Of a DNA stretch of 64,000 bases, positions 25,640 through 36,556 are shown in pieces (the stretch's first letter is position 1; the number at the start of each line of letters is the position of its first letter). The notes under the pieces were generated by a model. That model searched no databases and was not told the origin of the DNA. It saw only the letters and a list, made by a program, of their open reading frames with translations. Source of the stretch: Brassica napus (lineage: Eukaryota > Streptophyta > Magnoliopsida > Brassicales > Brassicaceae); contig NC_063446.1 in NCBI RefSeq assembly GCF_020379485.1, forward strand, positions 20,672,610-20,736,609, written 5' to 3'. Made by a program: the position numbers and the translations under genes.

Positions 25640-26025
25640 GAAATTTGACGGGGTCATTGCATGTACACTTGGTGGAGTGCAGTCCCGCGTTGCAGAAATT
25701 TCAGCACCAGAGCCTGAAGTGCACAGATGAAAGTAGTTCGGAGAAGAAAGCTATAAGTTCACTAGCTGGGAAACCTGTGCACTGGCACGCTACTCTTGAA
25801 GAGGTACCATTAGGAGGTATGCATGTTTGTTACATTTACTTATTGAGAATCTCTTATGAGGCTCTTGGCTTAATATAGCAACAGTCAACGTCGTAAGCAA
25901 TGAAAAATATGATGATCTGCATCGTTCCTCATTGTATCTATTGTTCTCTTTTGCTTGCATTGGCAGTACCAACAATAATCATAGCTCATGAGTTCTATGA
26001 TGCTCTTCCAGTTCATCAGTTACAG
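25640..26025 (+). pseudogene. Captured fragment of NDUFAF7/DUF185-type methyltransferase gene
   Basis: One exon piece ends at 25816 and contains HVHLVECSPALQKFQHQSL and PVHWHATLEEVP. A second exon is 25967-26025 (VPTIIIAHEFYDALPVHQLQ), with an intact GT-AG intron between them. These match, by memory of the family, the SAM-dependent methyltransferase domain of plant NDUFAF7 (mitochondrial complex I assembly; the E-C-S-P and AHEFYDALPVHQ motifs are typical). The rest of the gene is absent, so it cannot make the enzyme. The sequence shows few substitutions, suggesting recent capture. Confidence 0.75.
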
Positions 26026-26228
26026 GTTTGTGTGATTTGCAATATAGTCTTCTCATTTTTCCAGCTTGTGCTTCTCTTTCTGGCTATTTTCTATGTTCTG
26101 TGTATGTTGCTTTCAAAGCAGTTCATCTTGAAGAAACAACATGAAGCTGTGAGATTCTTTCCCTTTTAGTTCCTATATAATGGTCTTTCTTTTTCCATTG
26201 CTGGTCATTCTAAATGGTTTCCTTATCC

Positions 26229-26856
26229 AGATCCAGAAGCAACAAGGTCAGTCTTACGCACCTATTGAGGAGACGGATGAGAGTCTTCATGTAGCGACAA
26301 GCGGAGGATCACATGGGCACGGGGAGTTTGAATTCAGCGAGATCTTTGTGCATCAGTTTTTTCACACCATAGAATTTTTTACTTAGAGCTGTTTCCAACA
26401 CCTCTTCTTACCTGCGTATATGGGCTCTCAGGTATCTATCTAATCATGGAGTAGTAGGAAGCTACTATATATATTACTCATGGCTTAACTATATCAATCA
26501 TCCTTTGTGTGTATTGCAGTCTTGCACACTCGGAGATATCGTCAGTCTTCTATGAGACTATGAGAAGGTCGTCCTTCTCGCTTGGGGTATGCGCATCCTC
26601 TCATTCTCTCTCTCTCTCTTAGTCTAACTAATATTAGCAAATCAACTAATCATCTTTGTTTTTTCATTAAAATAAACAGGTACAACAATGTGTTGATCCT
26701 GATCGTTGGGATCATTGTTTTCATATTGTGGGATTGCTGCTGGTGATAGAGACACTGAGCACGTTCCTTCCCGCACTGCGTCTCCACTTGGTGGAGTTTC
26801 AGAACAAATTCTACGCTCATTTCTCTTTCGTTCTCACCGGAAACGAAGACGATTGA
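26229..26856 (+). pseudogene. Captured 3' exons of V-type H+-ATPase subunit a (VHA-a)
   Basis: The first piece is 26229-26431 ([30 protein letters not shown]), then exon 26520-26586 (LAHSEISSVFYE) and exon 26680-26856 ([34 protein letters not shown], ending TGNEDD). This is the C-terminal membrane part of the vacuolar/Golgi proton-pump subunit a, with introns retained, so the capture was DNA-based. A frameshift before the AVSNTSSYLRIWALS-type stretch and indels in the second and third exons break it. Only about the last 140 residues of a roughly 820-residue protein are represented. Confidence 0.85.
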
Positions 26857-29160
26857 TAGGGATGAATGATTGTTCCATTCCCCTCCCATTCTCTGCAAAA
26901 TTTGCATATATAAAAAAGGAACGAGACAAACCAAGTTTTATTTGTTTTCTGCGAATATATTTTTCCCCTTCCACATTCAGGGTGGGCGGAATTAAATATG
27001 TTTATTTTGTTTGCCTGTCTGGAGATTAGATTTTTTTAAACAACAGTGGAGAAGGGGCTAATGGAATTTGTACGAGGTAAACTCATTTGTTGATGTGTTT
27101 GTTTGGAGTTAAATACGTGAGGATTTGTTTCCACTTACTATACAGTTCATCTACTGAAAATTGTTTGTCAATAAGGAATCAAATACTCGACAAATCACTT
27201 TTCTTTATCGAGATAACACAAATCACTTGGTGTTGTTGTCTGCAGGCACAATCCTTTTTGCGAGAGTCAATCCTTTTTGATGAGGTCCTATAACAAATTA
27301 AGGTACTTTAACTAAGTTCTCTCTTTGATCAAAAAAAAAAAAAAACTAAGTTCTCTCTTACAAACAAATAGAAAGTAAACTAGAATAATGAACTGTTTCA
27401 GAATTTACAATTTTGCTTATCTAAATACAGTTGAGAGCCTGAGAGAGTTTGGCATATTAACTTTGCTTAGGGCTTTTTTTTTTTCATCTATTTTAGGAGT
27501 TGAATAATATTTTGACAGACTTGAGTGTGCCAGTCTTTACTTATGAGATATTATGTGTGTTGAGCCAAATAAAATGTGTTTTGGTTCTTTACACGTGATT
27601 GAATATTTCTCTTTTTTTTTTTACATTTTGTGTGGAAGTACATTTGCTTATTGTTAGCTTGAGGTTCAGTTTCTAATGTCACTCAGATCACAATGGAATA
27701 ATATATAACATTTCAGATTTGCATATTTGAATTTTTTTTGCAGCAAATTAAACATATTGACTGGTCTTATACAAAAACAAATTTCTCTATTCAAATAGAA
27801 ACATTAGATTTCTTCATGTGCAAAAAACTGATGTGGTGTGAAATTTGTTGATTATGATCTGTTTTTTAACGTAAAATGTACATTTAGTAGTCACACAGTA
27901 AGTTAAGGTGATCAACCTTCTCTCATTTTCAGTTACCACAATTGGTTAAGAATGGATTAGAAATAATATATTCAAATTTAAACGATTTTGTAATTGTCAT
28001 AGTGGTAAAAAACTAAAAAAAAGGAATATCTAAATTAGATTTCTTACATTAATCAATTTATTTATTTTTATGTGTTAAAATGTTGTTTGGAAATCATATC
28101 CTAACTTTAATTAGGAAGAAGTTAAAAATTTATGAATTGTGCTATTGTTAAAAATTCTTTAAAAAAAACGGAGTTTGTCAATAAAATCGTACCACAAGTT
28201 GTGTAAGTTTGTTTGAATATCTAAAAATTAAGACATGGAAGGAGTCACTGGATATCAATACAAAGATTCATGTTTTGCCTCTATATGCATAATTAATATA
28301 TATATAAAAACATACCTGAAGCGAAAAATAAATAGATTTTGATTAAATGAAAAGAAGTTTCACATCAAATTTGTAGAAACATAGATATAAAGCAGCTTAA
28401 GAAACAAAAGTGATCACTAAATTACATATTAGCTTAAAATTTGTAAAATCTTACAATATTTATTTAAAAATGTTTGCTATAATAACGTCTCCTTCCATAT
28501 ATATTAACAATCATGCGTACTCAGTTGCGGTAACAAAGAACATATGAAAATATTCGTATGAAAAGAAAAATGAGAAAACTCTATTTTGAACTAAATGCTT
28601 AAAAGTCATAAAAAATGGATAGAGAGATATGTAATCTCCATAAATGTGCAGAGCAATGTGTAGAAACTACATGACATTATTTTGTCAATGCAAAAAGATA
28701 CAATTTTGACATGAATATGAAAACGGATCACAGTATAACCCCAACATAAGAATACAACCCAATTTCATAACAACATACACACCTAGGATATTATTTTCTT
28801 AACTTAAACTCCAGAAAAGTCTACATAAAAAGTTCATCAATCACAACAATGCTAAACAACAATGTCAAATGTTGATCTTAAGATTATTTAAGTTTATGAA
28901 TGCTTTTCCATATTTAGAGTGAAAGCTATAAGCACAAAATATGATTTTTTTTTAAGACGACACGTATTAGATGACATACATTTAGATGACTATTAAACTA
29001 TATTATAATTTTACAACATATTGTAACAGTTTTAGTGTCACTTTTAAGTATTATTATAGCAAATCTTATTTTGAATCTCATATGATCCTGTCAAGAGAGG
29101 TCATGTTAAATCCTCTCATTTTCCCTTGGTTTCAGGACATAACTAATGATATATTTTCAA
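26857..29160. other. Non-coding remainder of the Helitron
   Basis: AT-rich DNA with no further recognised captured exon, apart from the micro-insertion at 27311-27359. Confidence 0.45.
27311..27359 (+). mobile_element. Ultra-short retroposed insert with 15-bp target duplication
   Basis: ACTAAGTTCTCTCTT is present at 27311-27325 and 27345-27359. The insert between is only TGATC plus 14 A (27326-27344). Confidence 0.8.
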
Positions 29161-29310
29161 GATTACTATGGTTGGAGTCTTGAACATGTTATTCCAAGGA
29201 GGAATATACAGAGTGTTACGTGCGAGAATAGGGCATCACTCCTACATTGATGTGGCTGGTCCAGCTTGGTTGCAGTCAATGCTTGCTCAAGAAAGCGGAA
29301 ATGCTTGAAA
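29161..29310 (+). other. Unrecognised exon-like ORF in the Helitron
   Basis: A short frame contains MLFQGGIYRVLRARIGHHSY and DVAGPAWLQSMLAQE before a stop. Its composition is protein-like and unlike the flanking AT-rich DNA, suggesting another captured exon. I do not recognise the gene. Confidence 0.35.
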
Positions 29311-29686
29311 CCCGTATCTACCATCAAACATCTACCAACAACATCATATGAAGCAGGTAAAAGAATATACACACACGATGTAAGAGTTTATTTAGAGATA
29401 CTGGTGATTCCATGATTACAAACAATTTTGAATTCATTAGAGAATAAAACATACGAACCCGGCGCGTAGCGCCGGAATACCACTAGTTTTATTAAAAAAA
29501 CAATTATATCATTATTGTATCTTTTCAAAATATTTAAAACCTGCTTGTAGAAAACAAAAGAGCAGGCGTTTTGGGCTTGCATCTACGACTGTAGACCATC
29601 ATGAATTGGTTTGTATATTGTCAATTATCTATGTACACATTTAGTTTATTTTTATATAGTCATATAAATATGCGATTTGTTTTTTT

Positions 29687-30906
29687 ATCTATACTATTAA
29701 AACAAAAACAAAAATATAAAATTAACCCTTAAAACTGTAACTTAATTACGTCTAAATGTCACTACAAATATAACTACTCTTTATTTTTAGCATTTATTGT
29801 TTTCTTTCCAACTGAATACATAATTTTCTAAATTGTATACATAAGAAATTCAATATAAATCTCTAACTAACAATTTCCTAGATATATAAATCAAAGACAG
29901 TTCTAAACTGTATACATAAAAAAATTGAAAATAAATCTCTAACTCATAACTTACGTATTTCACATAATACTACAAGGTCCACATGGCCGTGAAATTCAAA
30001 TGAAAACAAAAACTAGTAGTGATGGCAGTTTTTTTTAATAATATTTTAAGAGTTTAATTAACGATGAACTCTCAGCACTAAAGTAGACTAAGACCAAAAT
30101 CCAAAATTTCCACAGTTTATATTAAATAAAAAACTATAAAACCAATGAAGACATCAAACTTTTATATGATTAGATATTAAATAAAACAAGTAGCCAAAGT
30201 ACAAATCTCATCTTCTTCGTCAACTGGTACCAATTTCTCACATCAACCATTCTATATTAAAAGATAAGCATCACAACATATGTTGCCATGGGTCGTCACT
30301 AAAATTTAAAATATATTATATACTAAAAATCTAAATTTTAATTATTTAATAATTTAATTTATAGATTAAAATTTAATTTTATAGTTAGTTTAATAAAAAG
30401 TATAATATATATTTAGATGGACCAACTTATTTCTTTAAAAATTCTAATAGTAAAAAAATGACTATTAGAATTTAAAAAAAAAATAAGTTGATCCATCTAA
30501 ATATATATTATACTTTTTATTCAACTAAAAATAAACTTAATTTTTAATCTATAAATTAAACTATTAAATAATTAAAATTTAGATTTTTAGAATATAATAT
30601 ATTTTAATTTTTTTAAAAAATAATATAATTTTAAATTTTAAAGTTTCACATAAAAATTTTATGGTCATTGACTTAATTTTTGTTATAATAAGATACAATG
30701 ATCATAAAATCACATGATTATGAAATTTCATTTAATAGATATTTATATTAATATATATATATATATATTAATATCGTTTAAATTAAATTATATATCATAT
30801 TAAAATATATAAATAATAATTTTATTTTCAAATTTAAGAAATATGTATTATACTTAAATTGATAAATTATATTTCTCGCTCAAAGATTGCGCCGATTATT
30901 TCCTAG
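29687..30906 (+). mobile_element. Small non-autonomous Helitron, 1.2 kb
   Basis: It starts TCTATACTATTAAAAC after A and ends ...TTTCCTAG before T (CTAG 30903-30906). The GC hairpin before the end is decayed but still visible as a GC patch. The first 270 bp match 17110-17360. The last part matches the tandem unit at 1-1720. It contains the long inverted repeat at 30290-30625. Confidence 0.7.
30290..30625. repeat. Long near-perfect inverted repeat (about 160-bp arms)
   Basis: The arms (about 30300-30458 and 30466-30622) are reverse complements around a centre at about 30462: TTTAGATGGACCAACTTATT on the left pairs with AATAAGTTGATCCATCTAAA on the right. A transcript would fold into a long hairpin. 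A related single arm (ATAGGTTGGTCCAT) occurs in each tandem unit at 539 and 1272. Confidence 0.85.
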
Positions 30907-30927
30907 TATAGTACTACTAAGTAGTAA

Positions 30928-30955
30928 CTAGATCTTGATCCGCGTAACGGCGCAG
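30928..30955 (-). mobile_element. Helitron 3' terminus, minus orientation
   Basis: Read on the minus strand: GCGCCGTTACGCGGA hairpin, then ATCAAGAT and CTAG (30931-30928) followed by T. The element would extend rightward, into the AT-rich DNA at 30956-31800, but I could not find its 5' end. It faces the 3' end of the Helitron at 30906, only 21 bp away. Confidence 0.6.
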
Positions 30956-31802
30956 ATATTTATTTTTCAATTTATATACATAGATATTTATTTTAGATCA
31001 TTTATGGTTTACATTTTTAACGTTAATCATATATTTAAATATTTATATAACTATTCAAATACAATAACTTCATAGTTTATATGCTAAAATTAATCAATTA
31101 TTTAAAATCGTCACATGCATTTGTCGGTTCTTATTATATATTTATCTTATTGTATTTGCATTTAGTTACTGAAAAAATTAATATATGCATGAAACAACAA
31201 ATCTGAAAATTATTTTGTGTTTAGTTTATACTAAATTATGACCCACCGTCTTTCAAAACTGGATTTTTTTAGTAATATTTTTTATGTTTATTCATTTTAG
31301 ATAATATATTATTGTATATACAAAATTTTAAGATATGTACATATTTTATACATGTATTATATAGTTTGCGAATATTAAGCTATTCTGTCATCATATTATA
31401 TTTTTAACATAAATATTTATATTTATGAAATCAATTTATCAATTTAATATAATTTTCATATTTAGTTAAATATAGTAGTTTAATTTAACATGATTTATTA
31501 TTATTAAAAATATATATAAAATATAAAATAAATTTGTATTTTTCATTTTATAAACGATAACTGGATATATATCAATGCATAATAATAGTTATGTTTAAAA
31601 TTAAACTATATCATTATTAAAGAAGTTACAAAGATTTTATGTTATTAGCTTTAGTGAATATATGGAACTTACCAGCATAATTTCTGGTTTTATTTCTAAA
31701 TTTGAAATTTATATATGGAAGTTAAATTAAATTGGACCTACATAATAGAGAAGAAATATTTTGAGATATTGTTAAGAACAACAACAAATATTTTTATTTA
31801 AA
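30956..31802. other. AT-rich DNA, probably Helitron body
   Basis: No gene; low-complexity AT sequence to the right of the minus-oriented Helitron end. Confidence 0.4.
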
Positions 31803-31862
31803 CCGGTTTGGTTTACAAAGTCAGTATAAGTCTGTATAGCTTGATGACAAAAAAAAAAAATA
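31803..31862 (+). mobile_element. 3' tail of a LINE, about 50 bp plus poly(A)
   Basis: TTTGGTTTACAAAGTCAGTA and the following TCTGTATAGCTTGATGAC(A)n match, with few changes, the 3' end of the LINE at 20848-23385 (TTTGGTTTACAGAGTCAATA ... TTTGATGTC(A)n). It is therefore a severely 5'-truncated copy of the same family. A (TA)n tract follows. Confidence 0.7.
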
Positions 31863-31988
31863 TATATATATATATATAAGATAACCACACACAAAATGTT
31901 TATAAATTAGCCATGTGTGTCGCCTATAATGAATTACATATTCATTTCTCAACCCTATTGGTTTGAGTAACTGAGAAAGAGTTGGGTT

Positions 31989-32577
31989 ATGACTACTTCC
32001 TTCTTGTTTTTTATTCTCTTCTTTCAAACCCTAAAATATGTTCACGCCAGTTTCATTTGCTACGGCGACTTTTTCACCAGTAACTACGGCATCAACCGAG
32101 ACAACCTCTTATCTTCTCTTCCTTCTAACGTCGTCAATAACGACGGTTTCTACAACGCATCACTTGGCAGCGTATCCAGAAACAATAGAGTCCACGTTGT
32201 CGCCTTATGCAGAAGAGGCTACGAGGCCCAAGCTTGTAAGACATGCCTCAAGCATGTCATTGACGACACAAAATCCAAGTGTCCTCACCAAAAGGAAACT
32301 TTCTCGTGGGTCACTGCAGAAGCCAATGACGTTTTATGCAATCTCCGTTACACCAATCACTCGACTTTCGGCAAACTAGAGCTTTCGCCATTGACTATCA
32401 ACCCTAATCCGAACGTTATAGAATCATACAAGAATATGACCCTTTTCAGCCAAGAATGGATTGCTATGGTTATTCCATAAACATTCCCATTTAATGTGAC
32501 TTGGTTAATGCAGTGGATATATGGCTCCAGAATACGCGACATATGGACAATTCTCAGCTAAATCTGATGTTTATAGC
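31989..32577 (+). pseudogene. CRK receptor-kinase pseudogene, internally deleted and interrupted
   Basis: The open frame 31989-32480 gives a signal peptide and one DUF26 domain (CRRGYEAQACKTC), closely related to exon 1 of the CRK at 13677. After NMTLFSQEW the reading ends. At 32513 an acceptor-like TGCAG leads into GYMAPEYATYGQFSAK, the start of kinase exon 6, which is cut off at 32577 by the MULE fragment. The second DUF26 domain, transmembrane segment and N-lobe of the kinase are deleted. If expressed, the first part would be a short secreted DUF26 protein. Confidence 0.85.
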
Positions 32578-33676
32578 AAGCTCCGAGCGCAAAGAACATA
32601 TACTTAAACTGATTAGTCTCATCCACTACTAATCGTGTAATGGTATCATTCATCTTTTCTAACATGTACAAGTAAGATGGCAGTCTAGCAAAACTCTCCT
32701 CAGGGTTACCACGCAGATCACTGACAGCTTGGTGTTTCCCTCTCAAAGCCGTAGAATATGAAACCTTGACTCCTAGTTTGTTCTTCACCAAATTTATGAT
32801 AGTATTTGGATCTGGAGTCTTGAATTGGCCTGGATAATCAGCGTGCACCACTGATGCGACCAAGCTTGGTGTGCCTCTTTCCCCCTCTTGATTATACTTC
32901 CCTCTCCCCGAGAACACGTATGCATCGATCTTTCTATACTTTCTGATAGTGAAAAATGCCGAGTTTTTCAGCTTTGCAGCTCGTAAATACCATCTGCATC
33001 CAACCCCACGACATTTCAATACGTAAAGAACATGATTCGACTTCAATATATCAACCTCAAAACAATTCGAATGCACTCCTCTGTCCACTAAATCCCTCAC
33101 TTCCTTCTTAGTTGCAAATTCTTGATCCATACTCATATCAATACCATCATCCCACTCAACATTGACAACTGTTTCTTCAACTGGTGTAACAGCTGCCAAC
33201 TCCTCCCTATCATCCATTTCATCACCCTCTCCATTGCTTTTCTCATGGTCGTACCCATCTGATTGTTTTTGAGGAACAATTGCCAACTCCTCAACTTCAA
33301 CCATACCATAATTAGCTATGGCATCACTCAGAATTTCCTCATTCATAGAAAAATGCTCGTTACTCTGATTTTCTAAGATGATTTCGGAAAGCTCCACATG
33401 CAAGACACTACGCCGGTTTTTCTTGTCTACCTCCATTAAATATCCTAAAACATCTTCATCATCCAAAATATAACAAGGCCTCTTATTATCCACGACCAGA
33501 GGAAAGTAACTCAGTTGAAGCTTTGTCGCAGCTACATCGATATTCATTTTCTTGCATATTCTATCAACCAAGTGAGAATAAGTAATCTCCTCATATCTTC
33601 CTTTTATCACTAATGTAGAAATATGCCGGTCTCCACCATGATCAAAATGTATCACCACAGCTCCACTACTATCCAT
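32558..33676 (-). pseudogene. N-terminal part of a MULE (MuDR) transposase
   Basis: An open frame of 372 codons from ATG 33676: a PB1-like N-terminal domain, an acidic linker (VEWDDGIDMSMDQEFATKKE), the MuDR DNA-binding domain (VLKCRGVGCRWYLRAAKLKN) and the region before the catalytic core (SYSTALRGKHQAVSDLRG). It stops at the junction with the CRK exon, so the DDE core and SWIM finger are missing. The frame is undamaged up to the break, pointing to a recent truncation. Confidence 0.85.
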
Positions 33677-34678
33677 AGTTCCTGAAAAGGAGTAAAAACC
33701 AACATTACCGCTTAATAGTTATGCCAGTTATACGAGTTTTACTGTTGCTAAAATTCTGGTTATACTAGTATTACCAGTTAGACTGGTTTACAAGTAACAG
33801 TAGTTATAAGTTATACTAGTAATACCAGTTATACTATGTTCACTCGGCACATGACTACTATAAGTTATACAAGTTCTACCCATATTTTTATTTAATGTTA
33901 CTTAGAGTTATAGCAGGTGTATTAGTTGTACGTTTCGTATGAATAATATCAGTAATACTAATTCTGCCAGTATTACTACTTTCACTTTTTAAGTTGTACC
34001 AGTGTCACTGGTTCTTAACGAATTTTTAAAAGTTGTACTAGTTGTACCGTAAGCAAAAACGATTTTTTCTACAATATTGTGCTTCATACTTCAACAACAT
34101 TATATTAAACCTTACAACATAATTCATAACGTTAACAGACATATTATGTGACTAAACCGAAACAGAAAACGATAAAAAAAAAAGAGACTGAGAAGAGTGA
34201 AAGAGAAAGAGAGGGAGAGAGTATACATAAACTTACCTAAAGATTTCTGAACCAAGGACGTCGTACATGTGATGTTTTAAAGCGTCATAAGCTGTAGAAA
34301 AACCTTAAGAAACAGAGTTAAGGGTTTGTAGATGAAGAATTGAAGAAGAGAATTTTGGTTGGTGAAAGGAGTGAATTTAATCGTGTAGTTGAACTGAAAT
34401 GAAGAAGAAGAAAATGGATTAAATTTCGGTGGGACCCAGGTGAAAGAGAGAGAGAGAGAGATCCGATTTTAAGGGAGAAATTGGAGGGTTCAGATTATAA
34501 AATAGATAATTTGATCTAATGGTCAACATTGAACTTAAAATGGTCATTTTACACCCTTTGGTCCATACAGATTTTTTTTGTATGTTCTAGATTATTTTTT
34601 GGTCCATTTAGTCCAAATCAGATTTTGGTCCTGATTATGGTTCCATCGATCCAGAACGACCTTGTTTACCTTTTCCCC
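32578..34678 (-). mobile_element. MULE, truncated at its left side
   Basis: It contains the transposase N-terminus. Its right end reads, from outside, GGGGAAAAGGTAAACAAGG (complement ending at 34678), similar to the GGGGAAAATCG end of the MULE at 9316. The left TIR and 3' part are gone, so no duplication can be shown. The interval 33677-34678 is 5'UTR and TIR sequence, with repetitive TACTAGT/ACCAGT words (33720-34040). Confidence 0.7.
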
Positions 34679-34924
34679 TAGTATGTGTCCACAGTCCACT
34701 CCATATCTTTAATCTTTTGTGTTGGTTTTATTGTCTTTCCTCTGCTAGTAAAAGGATAACTAGAAAACTATCCAATCACCATCAATATACCTTTCCCATA
34801 AGTAAGCGGGTTCCCGGGATCCATTTAAAATTGTTGACGATCAATTGGTTTCTCAGTTTCAGAAGAACGAAAGTCTTCCAAAATGATAGATTGTGATGTA
34901 GTGTCTTTCCATAGTAAGTGACGG
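34679..34924. other. Spacer
   Basis: Nothing recognised. Confidence 0.4.
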
Positions 34925-35300
34925 AATCAGACAGCTTTTGCGGCTGTTAACATAGGCAAAGTGTTATCAATCTGTGAACAAGGGGTAGAATGTATCTTGT
35001 GCAAATGTGTGAATGGGTTAGCAATTGTAATCTCGGAAGGCATAGTGACAGAGAACTTTTGAAGAGTCCCTTGCGCATGATGGGGGGAGAGTGAGCACAA
35101 GCCTGTCTCCAGATGACCCACTAGAGTTGTGGACGAGTTTTGCAACAGCTGAACAATGTTCACCATTGAGATCTCTTCACTTGTGGCCTGGTTTCTTTGT
35201 AATAGGAACATAATCATGTGCCTTAGGCGGAAGTAGACACCTTTTCTCTTTGTGACCAAGTGCTCCACACCTTTCACAAGCACTAGGAATCTAAGAGTAC
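34925..35300 (-). pseudogene. LINE ORF1-like (gag-like) zinc-knuckle fragment
   Basis: One minus-strand frame gives IPSACERCGALGHKEKRC, a C-x2-C-x4-H-x4-C knuckle in the context usual for plant LINE ORF1/DUF4283 proteins, followed by stops. The longer open frame on the same strand is out of register with the knuckle. A small decayed retroelement piece. Confidence 0.6.
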
Positions 35301-35621
35301 TGCACTTCTACAAAGTAGATATTATCTTTCTTGTCATCAAGTGTGATTAGCTTTTGGAATAGTTTATCTAACTCAACTTTCAAATAAGATTTTTCTTCCC
35401 AATATTTGGTTGATCTAAACGAAGCTTATGAGTAAGCATTTGTTCTCCCAAACCCGATGCTATATAACTGATGTCCAGTATAGAGAAGCAAGAATTGGGA
35501 ATATTATATATTGAGGTGTTTTACCCATCCTGGTAAGGCAGAAATTTCTCGAGTTCTAAAAGAGTTAACAAGACTTCAAAGAGCCACAATAAGTAGACAG
35601 TCATCAACATGCTACACACCC
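35301..35621. other. Spacer, probably retroelement debris
   Basis: No feature that I can support. Confidence 0.35.
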
Positions 35622-35629
35622 CTTCGTAA

Positions 35630-36269
35630 TAATAGGAGTGGGCACAAGGCGAGTATTTGTTTTTTTACGTAGACTTGATACTTAGCTTGCTATGAACGAG
35701 TAATGAATTTTTGGACTTATATTTGACTTGTCGAAAACGGGTTATTGTTGTTTTGAGTACTTGTACAAAATATGTTACTTGCAAGTTACTTGCCGCGTTC
35801 AATTACTTACTACTTACAAGTATTTATGAATTATTAGGATACATTTTCAAGTTTCTAAAAATTACTTGGTAGATAATATTCTATCAGAGAAGGTAATGAA
35901 AGTTTCTTTTGTTTACTCGACTTGGTAAAACCACGAGAGTTACTTCAAATAAAATATTTACATCTAATATATATAAAAAAAAGAAGGAACAAAATACATA
36001 TATTTCGATATGAATGTATTGTTTGTTTCTTACAACAAAGAAATATATTTTTAGGGCTTTGGTTTTTATGGTTTAGTTATCATTTTTTCAGTCGTAAAAC
36101 AAGCAACGAGTAATATCAAGGTGAGTTGTTAATTTTTTGTGATATTTGTTACTTGCCTTATATTTGCAAGTAGCAAAACTCAACGACTTGATACTTGACT
36201 TGACAACGACTAGTACTTGAAAATCGAGACGAATACGGGTCAAGTAACGAGTATTTGTGCCCAGCCCTA
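35630..36269. mobile_element. hAT-type MITE, about 640 bp
   Basis: The ends are inverted: TAGGAGTGGGCACAA on the left and, reversed, TAGGGCTGGGCACAAATACT on the right. An 8-bp duplication with one mismatch flanks it, CTTCGTAA at 35622-35629 and CTTCGTAT at 36270-36277. The interior is rich in TACTTG/CAAGTA words in both orientations, typical subterminal sites of hAT elements. Non-coding. Confidence 0.75.
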
Positions 36270-36277
36270 CTTCGTAT

Positions 36278-36556
36278 AGCCTATTAATGAGTGTTTTCAT
36301 GAGGAATGTGAAACATAAACAACGAGTATCCTAGCTTCTGATGGGTGATTCTACATTCCCGACCCCATAACCTATTCATACATCATGAATAAGACCTCCA
36401 GACGGACTGGAACACCTATGAAATTGTCTAACGGCGCAATCTTCCTTATTCTGAGGTCCTAGTCTAAGTACTTTGGAGGGAATTTTCACTTGAGATGTGA
36501 CGTCCAGACGATATGTCGGTTCAGCAGCATGGAATAGGTTCCTTGAAGATTGGTTT
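36278..36556. other. Unassigned segment
   Basis: Balanced base composition, with a 63-codon minus frame that I do not recognise; possibly a retroelement remnant. Confidence 0.35.

Larger units (their letters stand above)
24642..29486 (+). mobile_element. Gene-capturing Helitron (Pack-Helitron), 4.8 kb
   Basis: The 5' end is TCTAACAATACTAAAAGGGA at 24642, after A. The 3' end is a perfect 7-bp hairpin CCGGCGC-GTA-GCGCCGG (29459-29475) followed by CTAG (29483-29486) and host T. The interior carries, in the same orientation, exons and introns from at least two unrelated host genes: an NDUFAF7-like methyltransferase (about 25640-26025) and V-ATPase subunit a (26229-26856). It also has a less AT-rich first segment (24800-25200) and an unrecognised exon-like ORF (29161-29310). 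No Rep/helicase is present. The 5' end is of the same type as that of the large Helitron ending near 48030. Confidence 0.8.

Noticed and set aside
30290..30625. MicroRNA precursor
   Set aside because: The arms are too long and near-perfect and AT-rich; it fits a transposon inverted repeat or siRNA source better.
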